Source of the DNA: Bradyrhizobium sp. Ai1a-2
Lineage (GTDB): Bacteria > Pseudomonadota > Alphaproteobacteria > Rhizobiales > Xanthobacteraceae
Length of the DNA stretch: 36,801 bases
Direction: 5' to 3'
Assembly (NCBI RefSeq): GCF_000426245.1
Contig: NZ_AUEZ01000078.1
Location: forward strand, 1 to 36,801
In this document: piece by piece, positions 14,542-22,167 of the stretch
How the letters are laid out: each line of letters begins with the position of its first letter
How positions within the stretch are numbered: position 1 is the first letter of the stretch
Notes under the pieces: model-generated
Databases searched by the model: none
Seen by the model: only the letters and a program-made list of their open reading frames with translations
What the model was told of the DNA's origin: nothing
Translations under genes and position numbers: made by a program

Positions 14542-15849
14542 TCAGGCTTCCCCAAAAACGCGCCTGAAGATCGTGTCGACGTGCTTGAGGTGATAGCCGA
14601 GGTCGAACTGCTCCTCGATCTGGGCATCACTGAGATATTTCTTCACGTCCGGATCTTTCTTCAGCAGCGTCAGGAAATCGCCTTCGCCGCGCCAGACCGG
14701 CATGGCGTTGCGCTGCACGAATTTGTAGGCGTCCTCGCGGCTCGCGCCCTTTTGCGTCAGGGCGATCAGAAGCCGCTGCGAATGCACGAGACCTCCGAGG
14801 CGGTCGAGGTTCTTCTGCATGTTCTGCGGATAGACCAACAGCTTGTCGATCAGGCCGGCGAGGCGGACCAGCGCGAAGTCGAGCGTCACGGTGGCATCCG
14901 GGCCCATCATGCGTTCGGCCGACGAATGCGAGATGTCGCGCTCGTGCCAGAGCACGACATTCTCCAATGCGGGCACGGCATAGGCCCGCACCATCCGCGA
15001 CAGGCCGGAGAGGTTCTCCGACAGTACAGGGTTGCGCTTGTGCGGCATCGCGGACGAGCCCTTCTGCCCTTCCGAGAAGAACTCTTCGGCTTCCAGCACC
15101 TCGGTGCGCTGCAGATGACGGATTTCGACTGCGAGGCGCTCGATGGAGGCGGCGATCACGGCCAGCGTCGCGAAATACATCGCGTGGCGGTCGCGCGGGA
15201 TCACCTGGGTCGAGATCGGCTCCGGCTCGAGCCCCATGGCTTTGGCGACATGCTCTTCCACGCGCGGGTCGATCTGCGCAAAGGTGCCGACCGCGCCCGA
15301 GATCGCGCAGGTCGCGACCTCCTTGCGGGCGGCGACGAGCCGTGACCGGGCGCGGGAGAATTCCGCATAGGCGTAGGCAAGCTTGAGGCCGAAGGTCACC
15401 GGCTCGGCATGGATGCCGTGGGAGCGGCCGATGGTCGGCGTCATCTTGTGCTCGAAGGCGCGATTCTTCAGCGCAGCCAGGACCTTGTCGATGTCGGCGA
15501 GCAGGAGGTCCGCGGCGCGTGTGAGCTGCACGTTGAGGCAGGTGTCGAGCACGTCGGAGGAGGTCATGCCCTGGTGCACGAAACGCGCCTCGGGGCCGAC
15601 GATTTCAGCCAGGTGGGTCAGGAAGGCGATGACGTCGTGCTTGGTCTCCCGCTCGATCTCGTCGATCCGTGCGACGTCGAAGGTTGCGTCCTTGCCCTTG
15701 GCCCAGATCGTCTTCGCCGCCTCCTTGGGGATGACGCCGAGTTCCGCCAGCGCGTCAGCCGCATGCGCCTCGATCTCGAACCAGATCTTGAAGCGGGTCT
15801 GCGGCTCCCAGATCGCGGCCATCTCCGGGCGGGTGTAGCGGGGGATCAT
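14542..15849 (-). CDS. purB: Adenylosuccinate lyase
   Basis: PurB catalyses two fumarate-releasing steps of purine synthesis (SAICAR to AICAR and adenylosuccinate to AMP). The 435-residue protein is of normal length for the short bacterial type. It shows MIPRYTRPEMAAIWE at the start, HQGMTSSDVLDTCL, IGRSHGIHAEPVTFGLK and the fumarase/lyase signature GSSAMPHKRNP (about residue 263 on) with the mobile catalytic serine loop. The ATG at 15849 is clear. It is convergent with the FTR1 gene, the stop codons touching (TGATCA), and no separate terminator hairpin is obvious between them. Confidence 0.96.
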   Translation of the reverse strand: MIPRYTRPEMAAIWEPQTRFKIWFEIEAHAADALAELGVIPKEAAKTIWAKGKDATFDVARIDEIERETKHDVIAFLTHLAEIVGPEARFVHQGMTSSDVLDTCLNVQLTRAADLLLADIDKVLAALKNRAFEHKMTPTIGRSHGIHAEPVTFGLKLAYAYAEFSRARSRLVAARKEVATCAISGAVGTFAQIDPRVEEHVAKAMGLEPEPISTQVIPRDRHAMYFATLAVIAASIERLAVEIRHLQRTEVLEAEEFFSEGQKGSSAMPHKRNPVLSENLSGLSRMVRAYAVPALENVVLWHERDISHSSAERMMGPDATVTLDFALVRLAGLIDKLLVYPQNMQKNLDRLGGLVHSQRLLIALTQKGASREDAYKFVQRNAMPVWRGEGDFLTLLKKDPDVKKYLSDAQIEEQFDLGYHLKHVDTIFRRVFGEA

Positions 15850-16012
15850 GGAAAACTCCGGAAAGTGCAGGGGGTCGCCCAGCGACTCCCGGCCAGTTTG
15901 TTTTTACGCCGCGCTTTAGCAGAGCTGGCCCGGAGAGGCCACCCAAACGCGCCCTCCCGCAGGTGGAAAATGGGGGCTTTCGGGCCTGCCGCCAGGTTCG
16001 ACGGATCGCAGG

Positions 16013-16666
16013 CTACAGGCTGGTCAACCCGCTCTCAACGGCGAGCCGGACGAGCTGCGCGTCGGTTCGCATGCCGGTCTTGGTCTTGATCAAATAGTGA
16101 TAGTTCTGAACGGTCTTCATGCTGAGATTGAGGTTTGCGGCGATCTCCTCCGTGGTCGAGCCAGCCGCCAATTGCCGCAGGATCTCGATCTCCCGTTCTC
16201 CCAATTGGTCAAGAACCGATCCCGACGGGGTCAGGCTTTCCATGGCCAGGACATGGGCGATGTCGTCGCTCATCGCATGTTCGCCGCGCGCTACCGAACG
16301 GATCGCCGCAATCAGCACGGTCGGTTCATTGCTCTTGGTGACATAGCCGCTGGCCCCGGCACCGAAGGCGGCCTTCACCAGCGCCGCCTCGCTATGCATG
16401 CTGAACACGAGAACGCGCGCGCCGGCGTTGCGCTGCCGGATGTTCCGGATGGCTTCGAGACCGCTGGCGCCCGGCATCGAGATGTCCATCACCACGACAT
16501 CAGGGGCGTGGGTCTTGAATGCGCGGTAGGCGTCGGCTGCGTTGTCGGCCTCGTCGACCACCCGGAAATCGCCTTGATGCTCCAGGACGCGCCGGTAGCC
16601 TTGCCGGACCACGGGATGGTCGTCGACAAGAAGGATCGAAATGCCACTGGTCTTCGACGTCGGCAT
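16013..16666 (-). CDS. NarL/FixJ-type response regulator
   Basis: This 217-residue regulator has an N-terminal receiver (acidic pair Asp15-Asp16, phospho-acceptor Asp61 in VVVMDISMPG, Lys in GYVTKSNEP) and a C-terminal LuxR-type helix-turn-helix from about 150 on (LGEREIEILRQLAAGSTTEEIAANLNLSMKTVQNYHYLIKTKTG). It probably binds DNA as a phosphorylated dimer. The ATG at 16666 overlaps the TGA of the kinase gene (TGATG), so the two are translated together. A longer frame to 16921 is arginine-rich noise from the other strand's frame. Order and architecture resemble the MoxX/MoxY-type pair, an analogy only. Confidence 0.92.
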   Translation of the reverse strand: MPTSKTSGISILLVDDHPVVRQGYRRVLEHQGDFRVVDEADNAADAYRAFKTHAPDVVVMDISMPGASGLEAIRNIRQRNAGARVLVFSMHSEAALVKAAFGAGASGYVTKSNEPTVLIAAIRSVARGEHAMSDDIAHVLAMESLTPSGSVLDQLGEREIEILRQLAAGSTTEEIAANLNLSMKTVQNYHYLIKTKTGMRTDAQLVRLAVESGLTSL

Positions 16667-18036
16667 CAGGCGGCAAGCGGGATCGTGGCGGCAACGCTCA
16701 GACCGCGTCTTGCGTGCGCGATCGATAGCGAGCCGCCCAGAGCCGTTACGCGCTCGCGTAGTCCGGTCAGGCCGAAGCCGGCGGACTGCGCCACTTTGGC
16801 GGCATCGCCGCCGCCGTCGTCCTCGACGCGAACCAGCAGCGCATTTTCCAAACCCGTCCGCCGCTCGATCCGAAGCACGATCTCGCGCGCCGCGCTGTGG
16901 CGCAAGGAGTTGGTCAGGCATTCCTGAGCCACACGGTAGGCGGTCGCGGCGACTGCGCCTCGCACGTCGGCAAAATCGCCTTTGAGATCGAGCTGGATCA
17001 TGGGCTGCGTCGCGTTCTGTGATCGCCAGCTATCAACCAGATTGATGAGGCTCGCCTCCAGCCCGAGTTCCTCGGCGGGCGGGTGACGCAAGCGGTTCAG
17101 CGTGCCGCGCAGGCAGGCCATGATGTGCAGCGTGGCCTTCGAGATCATCCGCGCATCCTGCGCGACGTCGTCTCGGTCCTGCTCCTGCGCGCTGGCCGCT
17201 TCGATCGTATTGGCGAAGGCGAGGATCGCTGTGAGGTTCTGTCCGAACTCATCGTGCAGTTCGCGCGCGAGCATGCGCCGCTCGTCGCTGCGGATTTCAA
17301 GCAGCCGGCGGGTCAGGACGGCCCGTTCTTCAGTTGCCTGCGCGAGGCGATCTCCGAGATCGCCAACCGCTTGCCCGATCATGGCAAGTTCCATCGATCG
17401 GAAGCGCGGGAGCGATGTTCGATATTGGCCGTTCGCCATGCGCTGCAGTGCGGCAACGATCGACTGCGCGGGGGCCAGTGCGTGCGCAATCGCGAGCGAG
17501 GCGAGCAAGGCGATGGCCACCGCCATCAGCAGCGCGACGTGGACGTTATCGAGAATGTGCTGCCAGGCGAGCGATATCGCGGCGTCGGGATCTGCTACGG
17601 CTGAGACCGTGCCCGCGGTGACCGACCGCGCACTGATCGGCCGGGCGACCGCAGCGTGGCCGCCGAGGAATGTCTCCACAGCGGCTGCGAACCAGTGCGG
17701 TGGAGATGCTCCGATCCCTTTGCTCTGGCCGCAAAGCGGATTCTCGAACTCGCCCTTCGGCTCGAACTGAACGCACACACCCGGCGAGATCAGGCTCATC
17801 GTCTGGGTGGTGCGCCATTCTGGTAGAGGCAAAAGGTGTTCGCGTGTCCTGTTGCTGCGCAACAGCAATTCGCGCCAGTAGAGCGCTTCCAGCGCTTGCG
17901 ACACCCGCTCGGCGGATGCCGCCGTGGCGCGGTCGACACTGTGATAAGCGTCGATCGTCGCCCAAACGGTTGCGCCTCCCAGACACAAGATGACGATGAC
18001 GAGCAGACGGGCGACAAGCTGGAGCACCAGGCGCAT
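16666..18036 (-). CDS. Membrane sensor histidine kinase (HisKA_3 type)
   Basis: This 456-residue kinase has a first membrane helix (about 8-27), a periplasmic sensor of about 135 residues with two cysteines that could form a disulfide (PGVC...NPLC), a second helix (about 164-186), a HAMP-like linker, the phospho-acceptor box ARELHDEFGQNL and an HATPase domain with ECLTNSLRHS, VEDDGGG and GFGLTGLRERV. This is the NarX/UhpB class. The ATG at 18036 has GGAGTGA before it; an upstream in-frame start at 18096 adds 20 residues. The sensor may be a MoxY/LapD-type domain, but the signal is unknown. It is divergent from the ExbB-like operon, about 200 bp away, which may be its target. Confidence 0.9.
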   Translation of the reverse strand: MRLVLQLVARLLVIVILCLGGATVWATIDAYHSVDRATAASAERVSQALEALYWRELLLRSNRTREHLLPLPEWRTTQTMSLISPGVCVQFEPKGEFENPLCGQSKGIGASPPHWFAAAVETFLGGHAAVARPISARSVTAGTVSAVADPDAAISLAWQHILDNVHVALLMAVAIALLASLAIAHALAPAQSIVAALQRMANGQYRTSLPRFRSMELAMIGQAVGDLGDRLAQATEERAVLTRRLLEIRSDERRMLARELHDEFGQNLTAILAFANTIEAASAQEQDRDDVAQDARMISKATLHIMACLRGTLNRLRHPPAEELGLEASLINLVDSWRSQNATQPMIQLDLKGDFADVRGAVAATAYRVAQECLTNSLRHSAAREIVLRIERRTGLENALLVRVEDDGGGDAAKVAQSAGFGLTGLRERVTALGGSLSIAHARRGLSVAATIPLAA

Positions 18037-18237
18037 GCGATCACTCCGCGGCTTCGAGATGAACTTAACAGCACCGCTATTCGGGACCAATTGCAAGATG
18101 GCAGGTGCGGCGAAGCTCGGGAAATTTTCCCAACAAACCGCAGGTATATGTCTTTGGACGCAGCCCTCCGCCTCGGATTAACAAAAGCCGGGACGGTTTG
18201 CGGGTAGTCTCTTGGCCGCCCCAGGGAGCAAAGCTGC

Positions 18238-18999
18238 ATGAGTGCCACGGTTGGCGCCGAGACCACCTTGCCCGGCAAGGACGCTTCGGAGCGAAGCGTC
18301 CTGTTGTTATGGATGATCTTCACGGGGCTTTCGATCTTCGCCGCCGTGCTGCTGTGGCGATACGGGTTGCTCCATCTGATGGTCACCTCGGACCGCACCT
18401 ACATTTCGACCCTGATCGCCGTTCTCTACGTCGTCACCTGCTGCCATTGCTTCTGGCGCACGCGAGCGATCGCGCGGGAAGGCGAAGCGGCCCGACGCTG
18501 CCGCGCGATCCTGTCTGCTCCCGGCGCCGCGAGGAGGCTCGACGAGAATGCGCGCGCTCTCCCTGGAGGGCTGGTCAGCGATCACATCCGCAACCTGGTG
18601 AAGAAGGCTGCGGCGCAGGCCAGCGGCCGCATCGATCAGACGTTGCTGCTCAGGTCGCTGGCGGACCGGTTGCGCGGCTCAAACGCCTTCGGCGGATTCG
18701 TTTCCGATACGCTGATGAAGCTCGGGCTGCTCGGAACCATCATCGGCTTCATCATCATGCTGGCGCCGATCGCGACCCTCGACGCCGCCGACAAGGTTGC
18801 CATGAGATCGTCGATGGGGCTGATGAGCGACGGCATGGCAGTGGCCATGTACACGACGCTGGCCGGCCTGATCGGCTCGATCCTCGTCAGGATTCAATAC
18901 TACATGCTCGATGCCGCCACCCAGCGGGTGTTTTCCGATGCCGTCATGTTGACCGAGACCCACGTCACCCCGGCCTTGGAACACCATCATGATGGATGA
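18238..18999 (+). CDS. MotA/TolQ/ExbB-like proton channel protein
   Basis: The protein has 253 residues with four predicted membrane helices (about 20-44, 56-72, 160-182 and 197-222) and a cytosolic loop of about 85 residues between the second and third. The block LGLLGTIIGFIIMLAP (from residue 162) and MAVAMYTTLAGLIGSIL (from about 200) match the two conserved helices of MotA/TolQ/ExbB channels, which drive work from proton flow. Usual partners (ExbD, TolR, MotB) are missing; the next gene occupies that place. GGGAGC precedes the ATG. It begins a three-gene run with overlapping ends, so the three products likely form one complex. Confidence 0.82.
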   Translation: MSATVGAETTLPGKDASERSVLLLWMIFTGLSIFAAVLLWRYGLLHLMVTSDRTYISTLIAVLYVVTCCHCFWRTRAIAREGEAARRCRAILSAPGAARRLDENARALPGGLVSDHIRNLVKKAAAQASGRIDQTLLLRSLADRLRGSNAFGGFVSDTLMKLGLLGTIIGFIIMLAPIATLDAADKVAMRSSMGLMSDGMAVAMYTTLAGLIGSILVRIQYYMLDAATQRVFSDAVMLTETHVTPALEHHHDG

Positions 19000-19660
19000 G
19001 TTCGGCCTCTATCCGCGGGAGGAACATTTCGATCCGCTCGGCGTGATGCTATTCAAGGCGCTCCAGGTCGTCGCGTTCCTGTTCTTTCTCGCGTTGCTTG
19101 CGGTTTCGCCGGAGTCGAAGGAGGGCAAGATCGACTCCAAGGCCGAATTCATCATCACGATGGACTGGCCGGACAATCATCCTGATGATTTCGATCTGTT
19201 CGTGCAGGATCCCGCGGGCAATATCGCCTGGTATCGCCGCCGCGAAGCCGGCTTCCTCACGCTCGACCGCGATGATCGCGGCGGTGCCAACGATTTCATT
19301 GTCGTCAACGGCAAGAAGATTCCGTCGCCAATCCGCGAGGAGATCGTCACGGTGCGCGGCATCGTCCCCGGCGAATACACCGTCAACGTCTCGCATTTCC
19401 AGGCGACGACGGGACAGCCGGTTCCGGTCAGCGTGAAAGTGCAGAAACTCAATCCGACCGCCCAGGTGATCTTCGACAACAAGCTGACGCTCGATCACAC
19501 CGGCGATGAGAAAACCGCGCTGCGCTTCTGGGTCGATGGAGAAGGCAAGGTGGTCGACGTCCAGCAGCGGCACAAATCACTGATGGAGACGTTCCGCAAC
19601 GTGCGCGCAAACGGCGCGGATCTCGATCCGAAGACAGGCGTCAGGATGTCTCGCCCGTGA
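18989..19660 (+). CDS. Single-pass membrane protein with beta-rich periplasmic domain, partner of the ExbB-like channel
   Basis: I do not recognise a named gene. The 223-residue product has a short N-terminal tail, one membrane helix (about 16-40, LGVMLFKALQVVAFLFFLALLAV) with Asp15 at its entrance and Lys23 inside, and a domain of about 180 residues outside. That topology equals ExbD/TolR/MotB, but the outer part is different: DDFDLFVQDPAGNIAWYRRREAGFLTLDRDDRG looks like the D.DL.V.DP.G motif of DUF2135/YfaP-like beta-sandwiches, and GEYTVNV fits the next strands. Its start overlaps the channel gene by 11 bp, and its stop overlaps the following gene by 4 bp. ATG at 18989 or 18992 are both possible. 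Confidence 0.75.
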   Translation: MMDEFGLYPREEHFDPLGVMLFKALQVVAFLFFLALLAVSPESKEGKIDSKAEFIITMDWPDNHPDDFDLFVQDPAGNIAWYRRREAGFLTLDRDDRGGANDFIVVNGKKIPSPIREEIVTVRGIVPGEYTVNVSHFQATTGQPVPVSVKVQKLNPTAQVIFDNKLTLDHTGDEKTALRFWVDGEGKVVDVQQRHKSLMETFRNVRANGADLDPKTGVRMSRP

Positions 19661-20265
19661 ACAATCTCCAGTCGGTCATCCTCACGCTCTCGGTCGGCTA
19701 CGCGCTGATCGGCGCGCTATTGCTCATCATCCTGGTCTATGCGCGCTTGCCCTGGTCGGCCAAGGCGGTCGCCGTGGTCGTGACCAGCGCGTTCTACATT
19801 GCGAGCTTCATGGGCGTACGCGGCCTCTTGGGCTGGGCCAGCGTCGACCGGCTACCAGCCTCGTTCAAGCTGCTGCAGGCGCGCATCGTGGAGCCGCACT
19901 CGCTCGAGGGCGACCCGGGCTCGATCTACCTTTGGGTCGAGGCCCTCGACGACGACAACCGGCCGAGCGGCATCCCCCGAGCCTACCGCATCCCCTACAG
20001 CGACCCGCTGGCGCAGAAGACCGACAAGGCCATCACCGAGATTGCGGCAGGCCGTCCCCAGGGCGGACGCGCCGCCGATTTCGGCACCGGCGAAGGCGGC
20101 CTGATCGCGGCAGCCAGGGAATACATCACCCCCAATGCGGTGATCGAGACGTCGGGCGGCGATCCTTCGACCGGTGGGGCGCTGATGGCGGCTCCGCGAC
20201 CCGGTGATGAGGTGTCATTTACCCCGCTGCTGCCGCCACGAATGCCGCCGAAGGACGAGCAATAG
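19657..20265 (+). CDS. Two-helix membrane protein of unknown function, third gene of the ExbB-like operon
   Basis: I do not recognise a family. The 202-residue product has two membrane helices near the N-terminus (about 7-29 and 36-58) and a soluble C-terminal part of about 140 residues that is proline- and glycine-rich near the end (PLLPPRMPPKDEQ). The stretch SIYLWVEALDDDNRPSGIPRAYRIPYSDPLAQKTDKAI is the most structured-looking part. The GTG start at 19657 overlaps the TGA of the upstream gene (GTGA), which is strong evidence for co-translation with the channel and its single-pass partner. No terminator hairpin is evident just after the stop. Confidence 0.7.
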   Translation: MNNLQSVILTLSVGYALIGALLLIILVYARLPWSAKAVAVVVTSAFYIASFMGVRGLLGWASVDRLPASFKLLQARIVEPHSLEGDPGSIYLWVEALDDDNRPSGIPRAYRIPYSDPLAQKTDKAITEIAAGRPQGGRAADFGTGEGGLIAAAREYITPNAVIETSGGDPSTGGALMAAPRPGDEVSFTPLLPPRMPPKDEQ

Positions 20266-20353
20266 GTCTCTGGATACCTATGCGGGAACTGTCTGACGGA
20301 AGCGGCCGCGGTTGGGCTTCCCCGATGACAAACTTCAGTCACGGATTATTGAG

Positions 20354-20392
20354 TAACAGATATTGAAATCTGTTAGTGAGACGTGCTATATG
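20354..20392 (+). promoter_or_regulatory. Promoter overlapped by a 22-bp operator-like palindrome, probably for tetR
   Basis: TAACAGAT (20354-20361) and ATCTGTTA (20368-20375) are perfect complements separated by six bases. The loop and arm contain TTGAAA (20363-20368), followed after 18 bases by TATATG (20387-20392): a plausible promoter whose -35 box lies inside the palindrome. The size suits a TetR-family operator, and a tetR gene follows at 20713, so autorepression is likely. The transcript would start near 20399 and cover the small ORF at 20510. Confidence 0.5.
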
Positions 20393-20439
20393 CATTTTCG
20401 GACGCCGGATGGGGCGCCCCGTGGCCAGCCGCCGCGAAA

Positions 20440-20477
20440 GGCATGATCCGGAAGGGTACGAGTACCGGTTTCATGCC
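20440..20477. repeat. Interspersed palindromic repeat
   Basis: Outer arms GGCATGA / TCATGCC and inner GGTAC / GTACC pair to form a hairpin. The opening GGCATGATCCGGAA is shared with the reverse strand of the repeat at 2546-2590, so the two are probably variants of one family. Confidence 0.55.
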
Positions 20478-20509
20478 AAGCGCCGGCCGCGGACTTGCCG
20501 GAGACTACG

Positions 20510-20614
20510 ATGATGACGATCGAGATTTTACATTTGACTGAACAGATCCAGCGCTGGCTCAATCAGCAGGTGGCTCGCCACCTGGCCGCCCAGGCGGCGA
20601 AACTGACCCGCTAA
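20510..20614 (+). CDS. Possible small protein of 34 residues upstream of tetR
   Basis: An ATGATG pair at 20510 is preceded by GGAG at eight to nine bases and opens a 34-codon frame ending in TAA. The product starts MMTIEILHLTEQIQRWLNQQ and ends AAKLTR; it is rich in Gln, Leu and Ala and would form one amphipathic helix. It lies between the palindromic promoter and tetR in an otherwise empty 447-bp interval (20266-20712). It may be a leader peptide or a genuine small protein; the evidence is only the ribosome site and regular codons. Confidence 0.4.
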   Translation: MMTIEILHLTEQIQRWLNQQVARHLAAQAAKLTR

Positions 20615-20712
20615 GCTGGAATTAGGATTGCCTTAGCAACCGGCCGGGCCGTTTTACAATGTGCCTGACCGCCAGTATGGAAATACCTAACAACTGGGGA
20701 TAGGGTGGAGCC

Positions 20713-21309
20713 ATGAACGAAGCAGTCGTCTTGACCCCTGAACGAATCCTGGAGGTCACTGAGGACGTCCTGCGTCGCTACGGGCTCGCCAAGGCGACCG
20801 TGGTGGACGTTGCCCGTGCGCTCGATGTGAGCCACGGCAGTGTCTACCGACACTTCCCGAGCAAGGCCTCGCTGCGCGAGGCTGTGGCCAAACGCTGGCT
20901 CGACAGGGCCAAGGCCCCGCTGCAGGAGATCGCAGCGGGCAGCGGCCCTGCGCAGGCCCGGCTCGATCGGTGGCTGCGCACGCTGTTCGCAACCAAGCAG
21001 GCCAGGTTTGCCGACGATCCCGAGATGTTCCGCACCTATCTGACGCTGGCGCGCGAGGCTTGTGTTGTGGTCAAGGGCCACAAGGAATGCTTGAGCGATC
21101 AGATCGCGCAGATCCTGTCCGACGGCGTCAAGGAGGGCGTGTTCGAGGTCGATGATCCCAAGGTGACGGCCCGCGCGATTTTCGAGGCCACCAGAAGCCT
21201 TCATCACCCGGCTCATGCCGACGAATGGGGCGAGCCGGACCTGCAGGAGCGCACCGACGCGTTACTGGCGCTGCTGTTCCGCGGCCTCGAAGCCTGCCCT
21301 AAGCACTAG
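20713..21309 (+). CDS. TetR/AcrR family transcriptional regulator
   Basis: The protein has 198 residues. The N-terminal domain reads TPERILEVTEDVLRRYGLAKATVVDVARALDVSHGSVYRHFPSKASLREAVAKRWLD, the usual TetR helix-turn-helix (recognition helix about residues 37-46). The C-terminal ligand and dimer domain (about 75-198) ends GLEACPKH. TetR proteins are usually repressors released by a small molecule; the ligand is unknown. The ATG at 20713 has GGTGGAG upstream. The palindrome at 20354-20375 is a plausible operator. The next gene downstream has its own FixK box, so joint transcription is not assumed. Confidence 0.93.
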   Translation: MNEAVVLTPERILEVTEDVLRRYGLAKATVVDVARALDVSHGSVYRHFPSKASLREAVAKRWLDRAKAPLQEIAAGSGPAQARLDRWLRTLFATKQARFADDPEMFRTYLTLAREACVVVKGHKECLSDQIAQILSDGVKEGVFEVDDPKVTARAIFEATRSLHHPAHADEWGEPDLQERTDALLALLFRGLEACPKH

Positions 21310-21364
21310 CCCGTAGTTCGCGATCGATTCTCCCGGTCCATTTGCGGGCATTGACGGCCCGTGT

Positions 21365-21378
21365 TTGATATCCATCAA
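21365..21378 (+). promoter_or_regulatory. Perfect FixK/FNR box before the phosphoesterase-kinase operon
   Basis: TTGAT-ATCC-ATCAA matches the FNR/FixK consensus TTGAT-N4-ATCAA at every fixed position. Its centre is 51.5 bp before the GTG at 21423; a class II arrangement (centre at -41.5) would start the transcript near 21413, just before the GGGGAGGA ribosome site. In Bradyrhizobium relatives FixK2 activates such genes when oxygen is low. Confidence 0.75.
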
Positions 21379-21422
21379 GACCGATGTGGCTGGGCCCGCC
21401 AGGATTGGCTGGGGAGGATGAC

Positions 21423-22163
21423 GTGCGGCTCGCGCTGTTTGCGGATATCCACGGCAATCGGCAGGCGTTTGGCGCCTGCCTTGAGGCTGCGCGTGCGCAA
21501 GGCGCGGAGAAGTTCGTCCTTCTCGGCGATTTCATCGGCTATGGTGCCGACCCCGAATGGACCGTTGATACCGTCATGGCGCTGGTCGAGGACGGTGCGA
21601 TCGCCGTGCGCGGCAATCATGACACCGCCATCGGCATCGACAATGACGCGATGAACGCCGAAGCCCAGGCCGTGATCGAGTGGACCCGCGGCAAGCTCAG
21701 TGCGGCGCAGCGGCGCTTCCTCGCCGACCTGCCCCTGATGCAGCAGGAGGACGACCGCCTTTACGTCCATTCCGAAGCGTCGAACCCGACCAGGTGGCGT
21801 TACGTGCGCGACGCTTCGGACGCCGCGCGCAGCATGATGGCTGCGGACACTCCAATCACCTTTTGCGGCCACATCCACCGTCCCGCGCTCTATTCGATGT
21901 CGGCGACCGCGAAAATGACGAGCTTTGTGCCGACGACGGGCGTCGCCGTGCAACTCTTGGCCGGGCGGCGCTGGCTTGCGGTGCTCGGCTCTGTCGGCCA
22001 GCCCCGCGACGGCATTCCCGCAGCCGCTTTCTCCATGTTCGATACCGAAAGGCGGGAGGTCACCTATTGTCGCGCCCCCTACGATATCGACGCGGCGGCA
22101 GCCCGGATCCGCGAGAATGGGCTGCCGGGCTGGCTTGCCGATCGCCTGTCCGTTGGCCGATAG
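21423..22163 (+). CDS. Metallophosphoesterase, calcineurin-like
   Basis: This 246-residue enzyme shows all five metal motifs: DIHGN (Asp8, His10), GDFIGYG (Asp36), GNHD (65-67), a His at 116 (YVHSEAS) and GHIH (149-152). The shape is that of YfcE/bacterial PPP-like phosphodiesterases and phosphatases acting on phosphoproteins or small diesters. I choose the GTG at 21423 because GGGGAGGA lies directly upstream and the longer frame from 21384 would overrun the promoter. The gene ends 4 bp before the kinase gene, so a kinase and a phosphoesterase are co-expressed behind one FixK box. Whether it reverses that kinase's phosphorylation is inference. Confidence 0.88.
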   Translation: MRLALFADIHGNRQAFGACLEAARAQGAEKFVLLGDFIGYGADPEWTVDTVMALVEDGAIAVRGNHDTAIGIDNDAMNAEAQAVIEWTRGKLSAAQRRFLADLPLMQQEDDRLYVHSEASNPTRWRYVRDASDAARSMMAADTPITFCGHIHRPALYSMSATAKMTSFVPTTGVAVQLLAGRRWLAVLGSVGQPRDGIPAAAFSMFDTERREVTYCRAPYDIDAAAARIRENGLPGWLADRLSVGR

Positions 22164-22167
22164 CGCT

